Made by a program: the position numbers and the translations under genes
Shown: positions 1 through 8,042 of the stretch, piece after piece
Layout: each line of letters begins with the position of its first letter
How positions within the stretch are numbered: the stretch's first letter is position 1
The notes under the pieces: model-generated
Database searches by the model: none
What the model saw: the letters and a program-made list of their open reading frames with translations, nothing else
What the model was told of the DNA's origin: nothing
Assembly (NCBI GenBank): GCA_016716235.1
Contig: JADJWS010000004.1
Coordinates: 1 to 25,328 of the forward strand
Reading direction: 5' to 3'
Length of the DNA: 25,328 nucleotides
Origin: Candidatus Defluviilinea gracilis
GTDB lineage: Bacteria > Chloroflexota > Anaerolineae > Anaerolineales > Villigracilaceae

Positions 1-198
1 GGCGATGAAGTTGAAGCGAAGACCTCAGATGTAGATCGCAAGGAGAAGCGGGTCAAACTCAGCATCAAAGCACTCCAGCCCGTATTCGAAGAATTCAAGC
101 CTGCAAAGAAGAGAAAAGGGACATGGCAAGCGTCACGCAAAAAAAAAAGAAATGATGGAAGCCGTTGGAACCCGAAGGACCGAAAGAACCCGAATTGA
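1..198 (+). CDS. S1-domain RNA-binding protein, C-terminal fragment
   Basis: The open frame enters from outside the window and ends at TGA 196-198. Its first residues, GDEVEAKTSDVDRKEKRVKL followed by SIKAL, are the last strands of an S1 (OB-fold) RNA-binding domain as found in ribosomal protein S1-like proteins; a Lys/Arg-rich tail follows. The tail contains an A10 run (139-148). Beyond it the other two frames also look protein-like: frame 3 from 156 to about 305 reads EPELTGMQVAWQEAMSRANA, which resembles the usual end of such proteins. The true C-terminus may therefore lie near 305 and the stop at 196 may be a frameshift artefact. The S1 assignment is fairly secure; the exact end is not. 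Confidence 0.65.
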   Translation, partial: GDEVEAKTSDVDRKEKRVKLSIKALQPVFEEFKPAKKRKGTWQASRKKKRNDGSRWNPKDRKNPN

Positions 199-355
199 CG
201 GGGATGCAGGTCGCCTGGCAGGAAGCGATGAGCAGGGCGAATGCGGAAAAAGCCTTCAGGGTGAAGCGGGCGAAGTCTGGCATTCGGACGAACGGGAAGA
301 AATTCTCAACCGCACGCTTTTGAGAAGCGCCTCCCCACTGGCGGATAGAACACAA

Positions 356-389
356 ACAGCCAAGTCATCACTTGGCTGTTTTTATTGTT
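356..389 (+). terminator. Rho-independent terminator after the S1-domain gene
   Basis: A 10-bp perfect stem (acagccaagt 356-365 / acttggctgt 370-379) with a CATC loop is followed by a T-rich tract. It ends the transcript entering from the left. Confidence 0.9.
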
Positions 390-624
390 TTACCGTGAAT
401 ATCTGTTAGCGCTCCTTGCGTTCTTAGCGGTTAAGATTTTCCTCTTCAAGTTCCCGCTGAAAAAATTCTTTGTTGGCAGAATATATCATCTGTCCCCTAA
501 AGATTTGAGTATCTAAAGTAGTTCAATGAACATAATCGCAAATTGTATCGGTATAAATTTCTAATGTTATATTTATATGTTTCAACAAATATACAGTATA
601 GTTAATCGTAAAGGAGAAACTGTA
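390..624. other. AT-rich intergenic region, no gene seen
   Basis: No credible ORF is present. The segment 409-440 (gcgctccttgcgttcttagc) resembles part of a degenerate dispersed repeat also seen in reverse orientation near 10155. From 500 on the DNA is strongly AT-rich and must hold the promoter of the downstream DUF4332 gene; TATAGT at 597-602 is a possible -10, but no matching -35 stands out. A clear Shine-Dalgarno AAGGAG (611-616) precedes ATG 625. Confidence 0.5.
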
Positions 625-914
625 ATGACGACTTTAAAGAAATTGAAGGGATTGGCGCATCGTATGCCGCAAAATTAAATAAAGCGGGCGTGCGAGGAAT
701 CAGTGGATTATTACAAATGGGCGGCACTCGCAAGGGTCGCTTGGAACTTGCCAAAGCCACAGGCTTTAGCACGAAGACGATCCTTGAATGGGTCAACCGC
801 GCCGATCTATTTCGCGTCAAAGGTATTGGCTCGCAATTTTCCGATCTGCTCGAAGCGGTCGGCGTTGATACCGTTGTCGAACTGGGATCTTTGAAGCGCA
901 CAGTAGAATACTAA
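625..914 (+). pseudogene. DUF4332 (helix-hairpin-helix type) protein, frame broken
   Basis: AAGGAG 8 nt upstream marks ATG 625, but that frame gives only 17 codons before a stop. The family signature starts in another frame at about 639: EIEGIGASYAAKLNKAGVRG, then GGTRKGRLELAKATGFSTK, ILEWVNRADLFRVKGIG and LLEAVGVDTVVEL, ending at TAA 912-914. Adding one A in the run at 636-638 would join both parts as MTTLK-EIEGIG, the normal start of DUF4332 proteins. After VVEL the protein loses family resemblance (GSLKRTVEY), so a second shift or truncation is likely. DUF4332 carries helix-hairpin-helix-like repeats; its precise role is not established. It is either a real pseudogene or a product of the local indel problem. 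Confidence 0.75.
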
Positions 915-920
915 AAATAA

Positions 921-951
921 AAACTTCCGATAATCTATCGGAAGTTTTTAT
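921..951. terminator. Bidirectional terminator between convergent units
   Basis: A 12-bp perfect stem aaacttccgata (921-932) / tatcggaagttt (936-947) with an ATC loop is flanked by A-rich and T-rich tracts on both sides. It serves the DUF4332 gene on the plus strand and the Dlt-like operon, whose last stop is at 952, on the minus strand. Confidence 0.9.
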
Positions 952-2637
952 TTAATTCAATTCTTTCAAAAAATTTCTCTTTATTCGCCGAACGCGCTGT
1001 TTTACCGCTGGATGTTTTCAGGATCCACTTCGGGTCAACCACTTTGACATAGCGCAATGCAATGGCGGAATTTTTCGTCACATGCAAACAGATCGCGTCT
1101 GCCACTTTTTGCTGTTCGGCAGGGTCTTCCGATCCACTTCGGCGATGATTACAACATCTTCGGTGCCTTGTTCCTCATCGAATATGCCAAACGCCACCGA
1201 ACGCCCCGCATGAACTCCCGCCACTTCATAGGTCAAAGATTCCAAATCCTGCGGATACACATTCTTCCCGCCAACGATGATCATATCTTTTTTACGACCT
1301 GAGACAAATACTTCACCGTCGCTGATAAATCCGTAATCGCCTGTGAGATACCAGCCCTCATGAAAAGCTTGTTGCGTCGCATCTTCGCGGTGGTAGTAAC
1401 CCCGTCAACATGCTGTTGCTTTGCAAGGCAACCTCGCCGATGACGCGCTCGGGCAATTCGCTTCGATTCTCGTCCAACACTTTGATTTTGACATTTTCCA
1501 ACGGACGCCCCGACGACATCATTTTCATAGTTGGATGTTCATGCGCATTGGCGTCAGTCGTTAATTTGGCTACGCGCTCCGACATGAACGCTTTTCGCTC
1601 GATCTCAAGGACGGCTGGTTCGCCCCCCAGCGGGCTTTGCGTCACCGCAAAGACATTTTCCGCCATCGCGTACGAAGTCTGCAACGCCTCGCGCTTCAAG
1701 CCATAACTTTTGAACTTTTCGTAAAATGCCTGATGACTCTCCCAGCGGACTGGCTCTGAACAATTGGTGACCACACGCCATGACGATAAATCAACGCCTT
1801 CAAGGTGACGTTCGCGGATCTTTGCGCGCAGAAGTTGTACGCAAAGTTTGGAAGCCACGAAAGCGTGCCGCGATATTTCGTCACAGACTGCATCAGCTTG
1901 TACGGTGCGCGCACCCAGTCGAATGGAGATTGCAGAACGAGATGAATCCCTGAGAGGATGGGCATGATGAAGCCCGCAATCAATCCCATGTCGTGATATA
2001 GCGGAAGCCATGAGACAACCACATCATTCTCGTTCAAACTCAACGCCTTGCCATAAGCGTCCAATTGATTGAAGACCGCCTGATGCGAAAGCGCGACTCC
2101 TTTTTGCAAACCTGTTGTCCCTGAGGAATGTTGCAGGATAACAATATCTTCGGGTTTGCGCTGGAAACCAGCCAGCGAGTCGAACTCCAAATCAATTTGT
2201 TTATCAACTTTATCGGTGACGATCACTTCACGGACCGAATCCCCCTCTTGTAACGCGCCGCGCACCTCCGCTTCAAATTCGGGATACGTGATAATCGCGG
2301 TGGGTTGAGTGACCGAGATCAGCGCAGACAAGTCCGCGCGATAACGTTCGGGAGAAAGTTTCTCCGTGAGAAACGGCATGATGGAGGGAATCGCGCCGTG
2401 CAGGATCGTTCCCCAAAAAGCATAGACCAAGTCCTCGCCGTGTTGGAGAATCAAAACAACCACTTCGCCGGGCTGAATCTTTGCAAGGGTCAACGCGCGC
2501 GCGTAGGAATTCGCGCCGCAGAGGAGTTGATCCACGGTAAGCGAGAGATCGTCGGCGTTGGAAAATTGCAGGGTGAGGGCGACCCGGTCCGAAGTCCGCG
2601 AATGAAGCGTTTTGAGCCGCTCGGGGAAGGTCGTCAT
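952..2637 (-). CDS. AMP-forming acyl-acid ligase (FAAL/DltA-like), interrupted by about four frameshifts
   Basis: This is a member of the ANL superfamily, which activates a carboxylic acid with ATP and loads it on a carrier protein. The ATP-binding P-loop is at 2145-2110 (HSSGTTGLQKG), followed by SWLPLYHDMGL, typical of fatty-acyl-AMP ligases. The C-terminal subdomain has WYLTGDYG, SGRKKDMIIVGGKNVYPQDL and the A10 lysine motif KTSSGKTARS. The frame breaks near 1820, 1402, 1125 and at the T6/A6 run 968-973; joined, the pieces give about 560 residues, normal for the family. ATG 2637 overlaps the carrier-protein stop (ATGA). The substrate cannot be read from sequence; it resembles FAALs more than D-alanine ligases. 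It is the last gene of the operon. Confidence 0.85.
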
Positions 2638-2884
2638 TTCTTGCGAGAGTCGATGAGCGCGGCGAGTTGAGGTCAGCGTGTCGAATGTATCCGCGTTCAG
2701 TTCGGTGTCCTCGATGCGGACGCCGAAGGTGTCTTCCACATACAAAGCGACATCCATCAGGCTGAACAGATCGATCAAGCCGCTGGAGATCAACGGCTCG
2801 TCGGCGGTGATGGTTCGGTTGGGTTGTTTCCAAGATTTGAGAGGCAAGATACGAGCCGATTTGTTGGATCATTGTTTCAGGCAT
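2634..2884 (-). CDS. Acyl carrier protein (DltC-like), frameshifted
   Basis: The start is MPETMIQQIGSYLAS after a good Shine-Dalgarno (AAAAGGAAA). The body is LISSGLIDLFSLMDVALYVE then DTFGVRIEDTELNADTFDTL, and the end QLAALIDSRKK-stop overlaps the ligase start by ATGA. The pattern SGLIDxFSLMD...DTFGV is that of small carrier proteins that accompany AMP ligases. One-base shifts are needed near 2832 and near 2668 to obtain about 83 residues. The residue where the phosphopantetheine serine (DS motif) is expected reads Leu (codon 2769-2767, CTG). Either this carrier cannot be charged or the base calls are wrong; the indels on both sides favour the second. Confidence 0.75.
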
Positions 2885-2903
2885 AGCGTTTCCTTTTTTG
2901 AGT

Positions 2904-4003
2904 TTATTTGCATACGAGCGACTGCGCCAGCGGACCACTTGCTCGATCGGCAGGCGCTCCCCCCTCCGCAGAGGTGCAATGCGGTGTCTGAAAAATATTC
3001 GGGCGGAATTGTATTCCATAAATCGAGATAATTCCATTGCGAGCGAATCGCTTCCGCCTGCATGGCTTCGCGGTATTGGTCGTACGCCCAGCGAGGATAG
3101 CCCTTGTTGTACCGCAGATCGCTGTTCTCTCCGCTTGCAATAAACATGGGTTCGTTGACAATCAGGATGGGAATGGAGCCAGCGATCTCCCGCCCCGCCG
3201 CAAAGGCTTCGAACACCATCATTTCTCGAAGATCGGCGGTCGGTTCCATTTGCCGATATAAAACATGAGACTCAACATCGGGCGAATTTTCCTCAAGGGT
3301 TTCAGGCGCATATTGAAGATCAAGATCCGTTCCATCGGCAGACCAGACAAACCCGAGCATTTGTAATTTGAACCAACGATTCAAATTCGACCGCTGTCCA
3401 ATCAAAGTCCGTCCGTAAAAAGGATGGGTTCATTTGCGCGAGGGCATCTTTTTCAGGAAAGGCGAGATCGTACTCGTCCATCATCCGCAATGCGTCCTCG
3501 CGGTTCGCTTCCATGAACGCACTGATGCGGCGCGGGATCAGTGAATTGAGGGTGGTGAACCAAACGATCAGGTCGGGATCATAGTCAACCGACTCCTCCA
3601 AAATGATCGGTCTTTGATCACAGGGGTGCGGATACCCCAGATTGTAAAATTTGATCGTCTTGCCTTTGCATTGGTCGTTTAAGATATTCCACTGTGCGGA
3701 AATCGATTCTTGCGGGAAGCATTTCGCCCCAAATCGGAGTCGCCGATCAACAACACGCGGTACTCATCTTCCGGTTTTGGACGCGCAACCTCATGAGAAG
3801 CCAGCATGGCGCGCATCATCGATCATAACGGTGTATAAACGCGAGCCATCGTCAAAAGGAAAGCGGATGCGACCGGGAAATATCACATTGTACAAGGACA
3901 GGCGCGAAACAGGCGGTTGTATCACCGCATACGCGACATTGACGAGCGCAAATAACAACAAGGCTTTCACAACCAAACGAAGCGGGCGAACATGCGCCTT
4001 CAT
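2904..4003 (-). CDS. Membrane-anchored SGNH-type protein (DltD-like), heavily frameshifted
   Basis: The N-terminus (ATG 4003, overlapping the MBOAT stop as ATGA) has one membrane helix, LVVKALLLFALVNVAYAVI. Further on, in other frames, are VLLIGDS (SGNH block I, about 3755), IWGEMLP, AQWNILNDQCKGKTIKFYNL GY, ILEESVDYDPDLIVWFTTLN, IPILIVNEPMFI and a terminal FSDTALHL that supplies the D..H pair. Breaks occur near 3816, 3733, 3715, 3620, 3395, 2965 and 2935. Pieced together it is about 365 residues, close to DltD length. In the Dlt pathway DltD is a membrane-tethered SGNH protein that performs the last acyl transfer outside the cell; that role is inferred here from neighbours. The stop at 2904 (LAQSLVCK) is the most likely end, 19 nt before the carrier-protein ATG. 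Confidence 0.7.
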
Positions 4004-5409
4004 AAACCGCCCGCCAATTTCAACATTGCGCTCCAGGCCGATTCGGGAGTTGGGAGCGCGAAAAACAGCCAGCCAAGCGATACGAAGTTAAACGTGAGGA
4101 AAGTTCCGACAAATTGAACGCCTCTCTGCAAAGAGACAGGCAACGCCTGCTGGGAGTATCGCGCGCGCGCAAACTCGCTCCAACGGTTTTGGATGAACAA
4201 CCCGCATCCATGCCACAACCCCCATAGGATATAGTTCATCGTCACGCCGTGCCACAGACCGATCAATACCATCGTCGTCACTTGGCGAAAACAGGATCAG
4301 CATCCACGGCGAAACGGGCTTGGAGGCTGAACGCAGAGCGCGGGCGAGGGGGTTGAAAAAATACGACCGAAACCATTGCGTCAATGTGATATGCCAGGAG
4401 TTCCAAAACTGGGCGGATCGGCGAGGTACGGCGAATCGAAATTTTCAGGCAGGCGTATGCCCAGCAGGCGTCCAAGCCCAATGGCAATGTCGGTATACCC
4501 GCTAAAATCGAAATAGATTCGCAAAGAGTAGGCGTACAGCAGAGTCCACAACCAGCCCACCGACTGGGCATCGCGCGCAAAGGATTCGTTCAAGGCGATC
4601 CATGCCAGCGCGTCGGCGATGACAAATTTCTTAAACAAGCCGATAAAAATCCGCTGACCGGCGTCCAACCATCCGTCGGCGTCTAAACGAAGCGGGGCAT
4701 TTAATCCAGAAACGAATCGCTCAAGTCGATCAATTGGACCCGCCGTGATCGCGGGAAAGAAAATCACATAGTTCGCGTACTCTGCCAAGGTAACAGACGG
4801 CAAGCGCCCCGCGAGGCGGTCGAGGATCGTATGCATGAGGCGAAACGCGACGTAGGAAAATCCCAGCCACGCCAATGCCGATTGCCCGCCCGCTTCTTTT
4901 CCGCGAAGGGTTGCCATCATGTCAAACAACCCCATCGTCGCCGACGGCGTTTTGATCAGCAAGAACAACCCGATCAACCCAGCGACCGCAAACATCAACA
5001 CAAAACGGCTGAGTTTTTCAAGCCGCGCCAGAATCAAGGAAAGACCAAAGGCGAATAGAAAGGCAAGCGCGATCCATTGAACCCTCGGGGTTTCCACGGG
5101 AAAGAACCATTCGAATTGAAAAAAACGATTCAGGTCAACAAACACGATCACCCCCAATAAGACCGTCACTGCCGCGCGATTCTCCTTCCAACCGCGAGAT
5201 TCGGGTTTGGATGTGATAAGCCACGACAAGATCGTCATGAGCGCCGTCAGTGTCGGCAACCAAAACATCAGGTTGACCGGCTCTTGATCCGGCTGGAGCC
5301 AATACAACGCCAGCGCGCTGACCGCCAACAACGCCAAGTTGCGTCCCTTGCCCAGCCAGCCAACAACAACTGCGATGCAGGCAAGCGCCGCAATTTCAAA
5401 CAAAGACAT
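4000..5409 (-). CDS. MBOAT family O-acyltransferase (DltB-like), two frameshifts
   Basis: This is a multi-spanning membrane protein: MSLFEIAALACIAVVVGWLG at the N-terminus, many further helices, then YANYVIFFPAITAGPIDRLE, YFDFSGYTDIAIGLGRLLGI, FWNSWHITLTQWFRSYFFNP and the MBOAT histidine region LIGLWHGVTMNYILWGLWHG. DltB-type MBOATs take an acyl group from a carrier protein in the cytoplasm and pass it across the membrane. The frame breaks near 4418 (before QFWNSWH) and near 4277 (before TTMVLIGLWHG); repaired length is about 470 residues. ATG 5409 lies 1 nt after the repaired stop of the microprotein, and the end overlaps the SGNH gene. Family assignment is firm; the acyl group and acceptor are unknown. 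Confidence 0.88.
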
Positions 5410-5410
5410 T

Positions 5411-5537
5411 TTAAAATCCCTGGTAGATCCCGGGGGGAAGTGTCTGCTGTAAAGATCGTCAGCGCGATGAGGATCAGGCAAAGGATCAGAGCCAGCATAT
5501 TTTCACGCGAAAATAAAATGTTGAAGATTCGCTTCAT
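5411..5537 (-). CDS. 41-aa membrane microprotein (DltX-like), frame broken at a G6 run
   Basis: ATG 5537 begins 2 nt after the prfB stop. The peptide is MKRIFNILFSREN, then a hydrophobic helix MLALILCLILIALTIF, then TADTSP. The C6 run (minus strand; G6 at 5432-5437) throws the frame off. With one base fewer it ends TSPGIYQGF-stop (TAA 5413-5411), 1 nt before the MBOAT ATG. Length, one membrane helix, position before an MBOAT gene, and a C-terminal aromatic motif containing Tyr (IYQGF, compare FIYNEF in DltX) all fit DltX, the small partner of DltB. The DltX link is my inference; the membrane helix and operon position are visible directly. Confidence 0.65.
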
Positions 5538-5539
5538 CG

Positions 5540-6620
5540 TTATGCCTTTCTAAGAAACGCTTCCATGAACTCGTTCAACTCGCCGTCGAGCACAGCCTGC
5601 GTGTTGCCTGATTCATGATCGGTGCGATGATCTTTCACCATTTGATACGGATGCAACACATACGAGCGGATCTGACTCCCCCACTCGGCTTTGGTGTACT
5701 CGCCGCGCAGGACGGCGCGTTCTTCCTCCCGTTCAGCCTGCCTCCAGTTCCAGCAAGCGGGCTCGCAAGATGCGCATGGCGAATTCGCGGTTCTGCGTCT
5801 GCGAGCGTTCGTTCTGACAAGTGACCACGATGCCCGTCGGGATGTGAGTCAGCCGCACCGCCGTCGCGTTCTTTTGCACGTTCTGCCCGCCCGCGCCAGA
5901 GGAACGGAAGACGTCCATTTTGATCTCGCTTGGGTCAATTTGGATTTCCGCTTCATCCATGGCAACCTGCGGCAAAATTTCTACAAGCGCAAATGACGTG
6001 TGCCGGCGGTGCGCCGAATCGAACGGCGAGAGGCGCACGAGGCGATGCACGCCTTTTTCCGAGCGCAGATACCCAAAGGCGTACTCGCCGTCCACTTCGA
6101 TGGTGACGCTTTTGATGCCCGCTTCTCGCCCGAAGTTGAATCGAGAATTTCCGTTTGGAAGCCGCGGTCCTCCGCCCAGCGCAGGTACATGCGTTGAAGC
6201 ATCGCCGCCCAATCTTGTGAGTCCGTTCCGCCCGCGCCGGCGTGGATGGCAAGGATCGCCGAGTCGCGGTCGTATTTGCCGGAGAGCATGGCAGTAAAGG
6301 AACGCTTTTCAAGTTCGGTTTCGAGCGCGGAGATTTCAATTTCCAATTCGCCGCGCAGACTTTCATCGTCCAATTGCGCGAGTTCAAGCGCGTCATGCAG
6401 TCGGCGCGAAAAGGCGCGCCATGATTCCACTTCGGTTTTCAGGGCGTTATGCTGTTTCATCAACCCCTGCGCGCGCGAGGGATTGTTCCACAGATCGGGC
6501 GCTTCTATTTCTTTGTCGAGTTGGGAAAGTTGCGCTTCTTTAGACGCAAGGTCAAAGACGCACCAGTAATTGCTGGGTTAGGTCTTGCAGGGGCTTGAGT
6601 CGGTTGACGAGGTCTTGCAT
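5540..6620 (-). CDS. prfB: Peptide chain release factor 2, programmed frameshift plus two unprogrammed shifts
   Basis: RF2 recognises UGA and UAA and triggers peptide release. ATG 6620 opens MQDLVNRLKPLQDLTQQLLV; codon 23 is an in-frame TGA (6554-6552) in the context CTT TGA C, the conserved RF2 autoregulatory site. A +1 shift gives LDLASKEAQLSQLDKEIEAP and the rest. The GGQ loop is present (SSGAGGQNVQKN, about 5885), and the C-terminus is SYVLHPYQMVKDHRT...EFMEAFLRKA. Two further breaks are not part of normal regulation: near 6140 (GE/EAGIKSV, one G short) and near 5740 (LELEA/EREEER). The gene is normally essential, so these two suggest sequence errors. Confidence 0.93.
6551..6564 (-). promoter_or_regulatory. 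RF2 programmed +1 frameshift site
   Basis: On the minus strand the sequence is GGTGCGTCTTTGAC. It comprises slippery CTT, stop TGA and a following C, with a Shine-Dalgarno-like GGTG ending 3 nt before CTT, the same spacing as in the Escherichia coli site. When RF2 is scarce the ribosome pauses at UGA and shifts +1, making more RF2. Confidence 0.92.
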
Positions 6621-6640
6621 GGTTACTCCAAAAAAACAGG

Positions 6641-6684
6641 GATTAGAGATTAGAGATTGAGACAGTCTCCAGTCTCTAGTCTCG
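6641..6684. repeat. Short GATTAGA/GTCTC repeat with imperfect inverted halves
   Basis: The ftsY-prfB gap holds gattagagattagagattga followed by gacagtctccagtctctagt and ctc. The first half is a direct repeat of a 7-mer and the second half is roughly its inverted complement. It can fold into an imperfect hairpin without a T-run; function unknown. Confidence 0.5.
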
Positions 6685-6690
6685 GAATGA

Positions 6691-7605
6691 TTAATCACTT
6701 GCGCCCATAATCCCGTTTACAAAAGCATCCGGGTCGAAGGGCGCGAGGTCTTCGGGCTTTTCGCCGAGGCCTGCGAATAAGATCGGCAAACCTAACTCGC
6801 GTTGAATGGCGAAAGCAAATCCGCCGCGGGCAGACGAATCCAATTTGGTTAAGATCACGCCCGTCACACCGACCACCTCTTTGAACGCCTTTGCTTGTTG
6901 CAAGGCATTTTGCCCGGTCGTTGAATCAAGAACGAGCCACACGGCATGAGGCGCGCCGGGCAGAGCCTTGCCGATCACGCGATTCACTTTCTTTAGTTCT
7001 TCCATCAAGTTGAAACGCGTGTGCAAGCGACCGGCGGTATCGATAAAAACGATATCGATTTTACGCGCGATGCCCGCCTGCACGGTGTTAAACGCGACCG
7101 CGCCCGAATCGGACTCAGGGGCGCCTGATACCACATCGACGCCGATTCGTTCGCCCCAGACTTGCAACTGGTCCACCGCCGCGGCGCGGAACGTATCCGC
7201 CGCGCCGAAAAGAATGGAATTTCCTTCCGCCTGATACCGCTGTCCCAGTTTGGCGATCGTGGTTGTTTTTCCCGCGCCGTTAACGCCAACAACCATAACC
7301 ACAGTCGGGGATGATTTCCAAGCAAGAGGCGGCGGGGCTTGGAGGCGAGAGCGGAGTTCTGCGCGGAGGGCGGAGGAAAGCTCGTCGGAGCGAGTCAAGC
7401 CCCCATCCCGAACGAAGCGGCGAAGCGTATCCAGAATATCGCCGGCAATTTCGATCCCCAAATCTGCTTGAATCAGGGATGCTTCCAATTCGTCCCACGA
7501 TTCGCTGGTAATTTCCGTTGCGCCAACGAGGGCGGCGATTCGTCCAAATGTTGCTTTGCTTGTTTTTGCAAGCCCCGTCTTCCATTTTGCAAACAGGTCG
7601 GTCAT
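6691..7605 (-). CDS. ftsY: Signal recognition particle receptor FtsY
   Basis: FtsY is the membrane-associated GTPase that receives SRP-ribosome complexes and hands them to the Sec translocon. The 304-residue protein has the helical N domain (about 1-85) and the G domain with GVNGAGKTTT (107-116), DTFRAAAVDQL, the DTAGRLH Walker-B region, TKLD and the closing motif GLGEKPEDLAPFD. The acidic A domain of proteobacterial FtsY is absent, as in many other phyla. The frame is intact, in contrast to the genes downstream. It reads in the same direction as prfB, 70 bp away, and divergently from trxA. Confidence 0.97.
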   Translation of the reverse strand: MTDLFAKWKTGLAKTSKATFGRIAALVGATEITSESWDELEASLIQADLGIEIAGDILDTLRRFVRDGGLTRSDELSSALRAELRSRLQAPPPLAWKSSPTVVMVVGVNGAGKTTTIAKLGQRYQAEGNSILFGAADTFRAAAVDQLQVWGERIGVDVVSGAPESDSGAVAFNTVQAGIARKIDIVFIDTAGRLHTRFNLMEELKKVNRVIGKALPGAPHAVWLVLDSTTGQNALQQAKAFKEVVGVTGVILTKLDSSARGGFAFAIQRELGLPILFAGLGEKPEDLAPFDPDAFVNGIMGASD

Positions 7606-7632
7606 GACGGGCGATTATAACATGCGGGTTTG

Positions 7633-7641
7633 TGTTATACT
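7633..7641 (+). promoter_or_regulatory. Possible extended -10 for trxA
   Basis: TG at 7633-7634, one base, then TATACT (7636-7641) is an extended -10 pattern in the 76-bp gap between divergent ftsY and trxA. No -35 is obvious, so the call is tentative. Confidence 0.4.
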
Positions 7642-7681
7642 CTTTTCGCTTGATGTAAAACAATTGAAGAAAAGGCAACGC

Positions 7682-8026
7682 ATGTTCAACGAACCCATTC
7701 ACATTACAGACGAAACGTACGAAAAAACTGTCCTGCAATCTTCGCTCCCGGTGATCGTCGATTTTTGGGCGCCCTGGTGCGGACCGTGCAAAATGGTCGC
7801 GCCGATCCTCGACAAATTCGCAAAAGAATTCGAGGGAAAATTGCTGGTCGCAAAAATCAACACGGATGAAAACCCACATTGGATGATGGAGTATGGTATT
7901 CAGGGGATTCCGACCATGCTGTTTGTGGCAAATGGAAAGATTGTCCATCGTCAGGTTGGAGCGCTTCCCGAACGCATGTTGCGCGACACAGTCACCCAAT
8001 TCTTAGAGACCGTATCCGCTTCGTAA
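7682..8026 (+). CDS. trxA: Thioredoxin
   Basis: This is a 114-residue thioredoxin-fold protein with the active site WAPWCGPCKM (Cys33 and Cys36) and the cis-proline loop GIQGIPTMLF. It reduces protein disulfides in the cytoplasm; no signal peptide is seen. ATG 7682 is chosen because AAAGG lies just upstream and the product begins at normal thioredoxin length; longer in-frame starts would run into the ftsY 5' region. The first lipoprotein gene follows 16 nt after the stop and may be cotranscribed. Confidence 0.93.
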   Translation: MFNEPIHITDETYEKTVLQSSLPVIVDFWAPWCGPCKMVAPILDKFAKEFEGKLLVAKINTDENPHWMMEYGIQGIPTMLFVANGKIVHRQVGALPERMLRDTVTQFLETVSAS

Positions 8027-8042
8027 AACACGAGGAGTCGCA

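Noticed and set aside
952..2637. Deliberate splitting of the ligase into separate genes
   Set aside because: The pieces lack their own start signals, and breaks fall within conserved motifs or homopolymers; neighbouring genes show the same kind of damage.
2273..3037. 254-codon minus-strand frame across carrier and ligase
   Set aside because: It joins the end of the SGNH region to an Arg-rich shadow of the ligase gene; only short stretches match real proteins, as expected from frameshifts.
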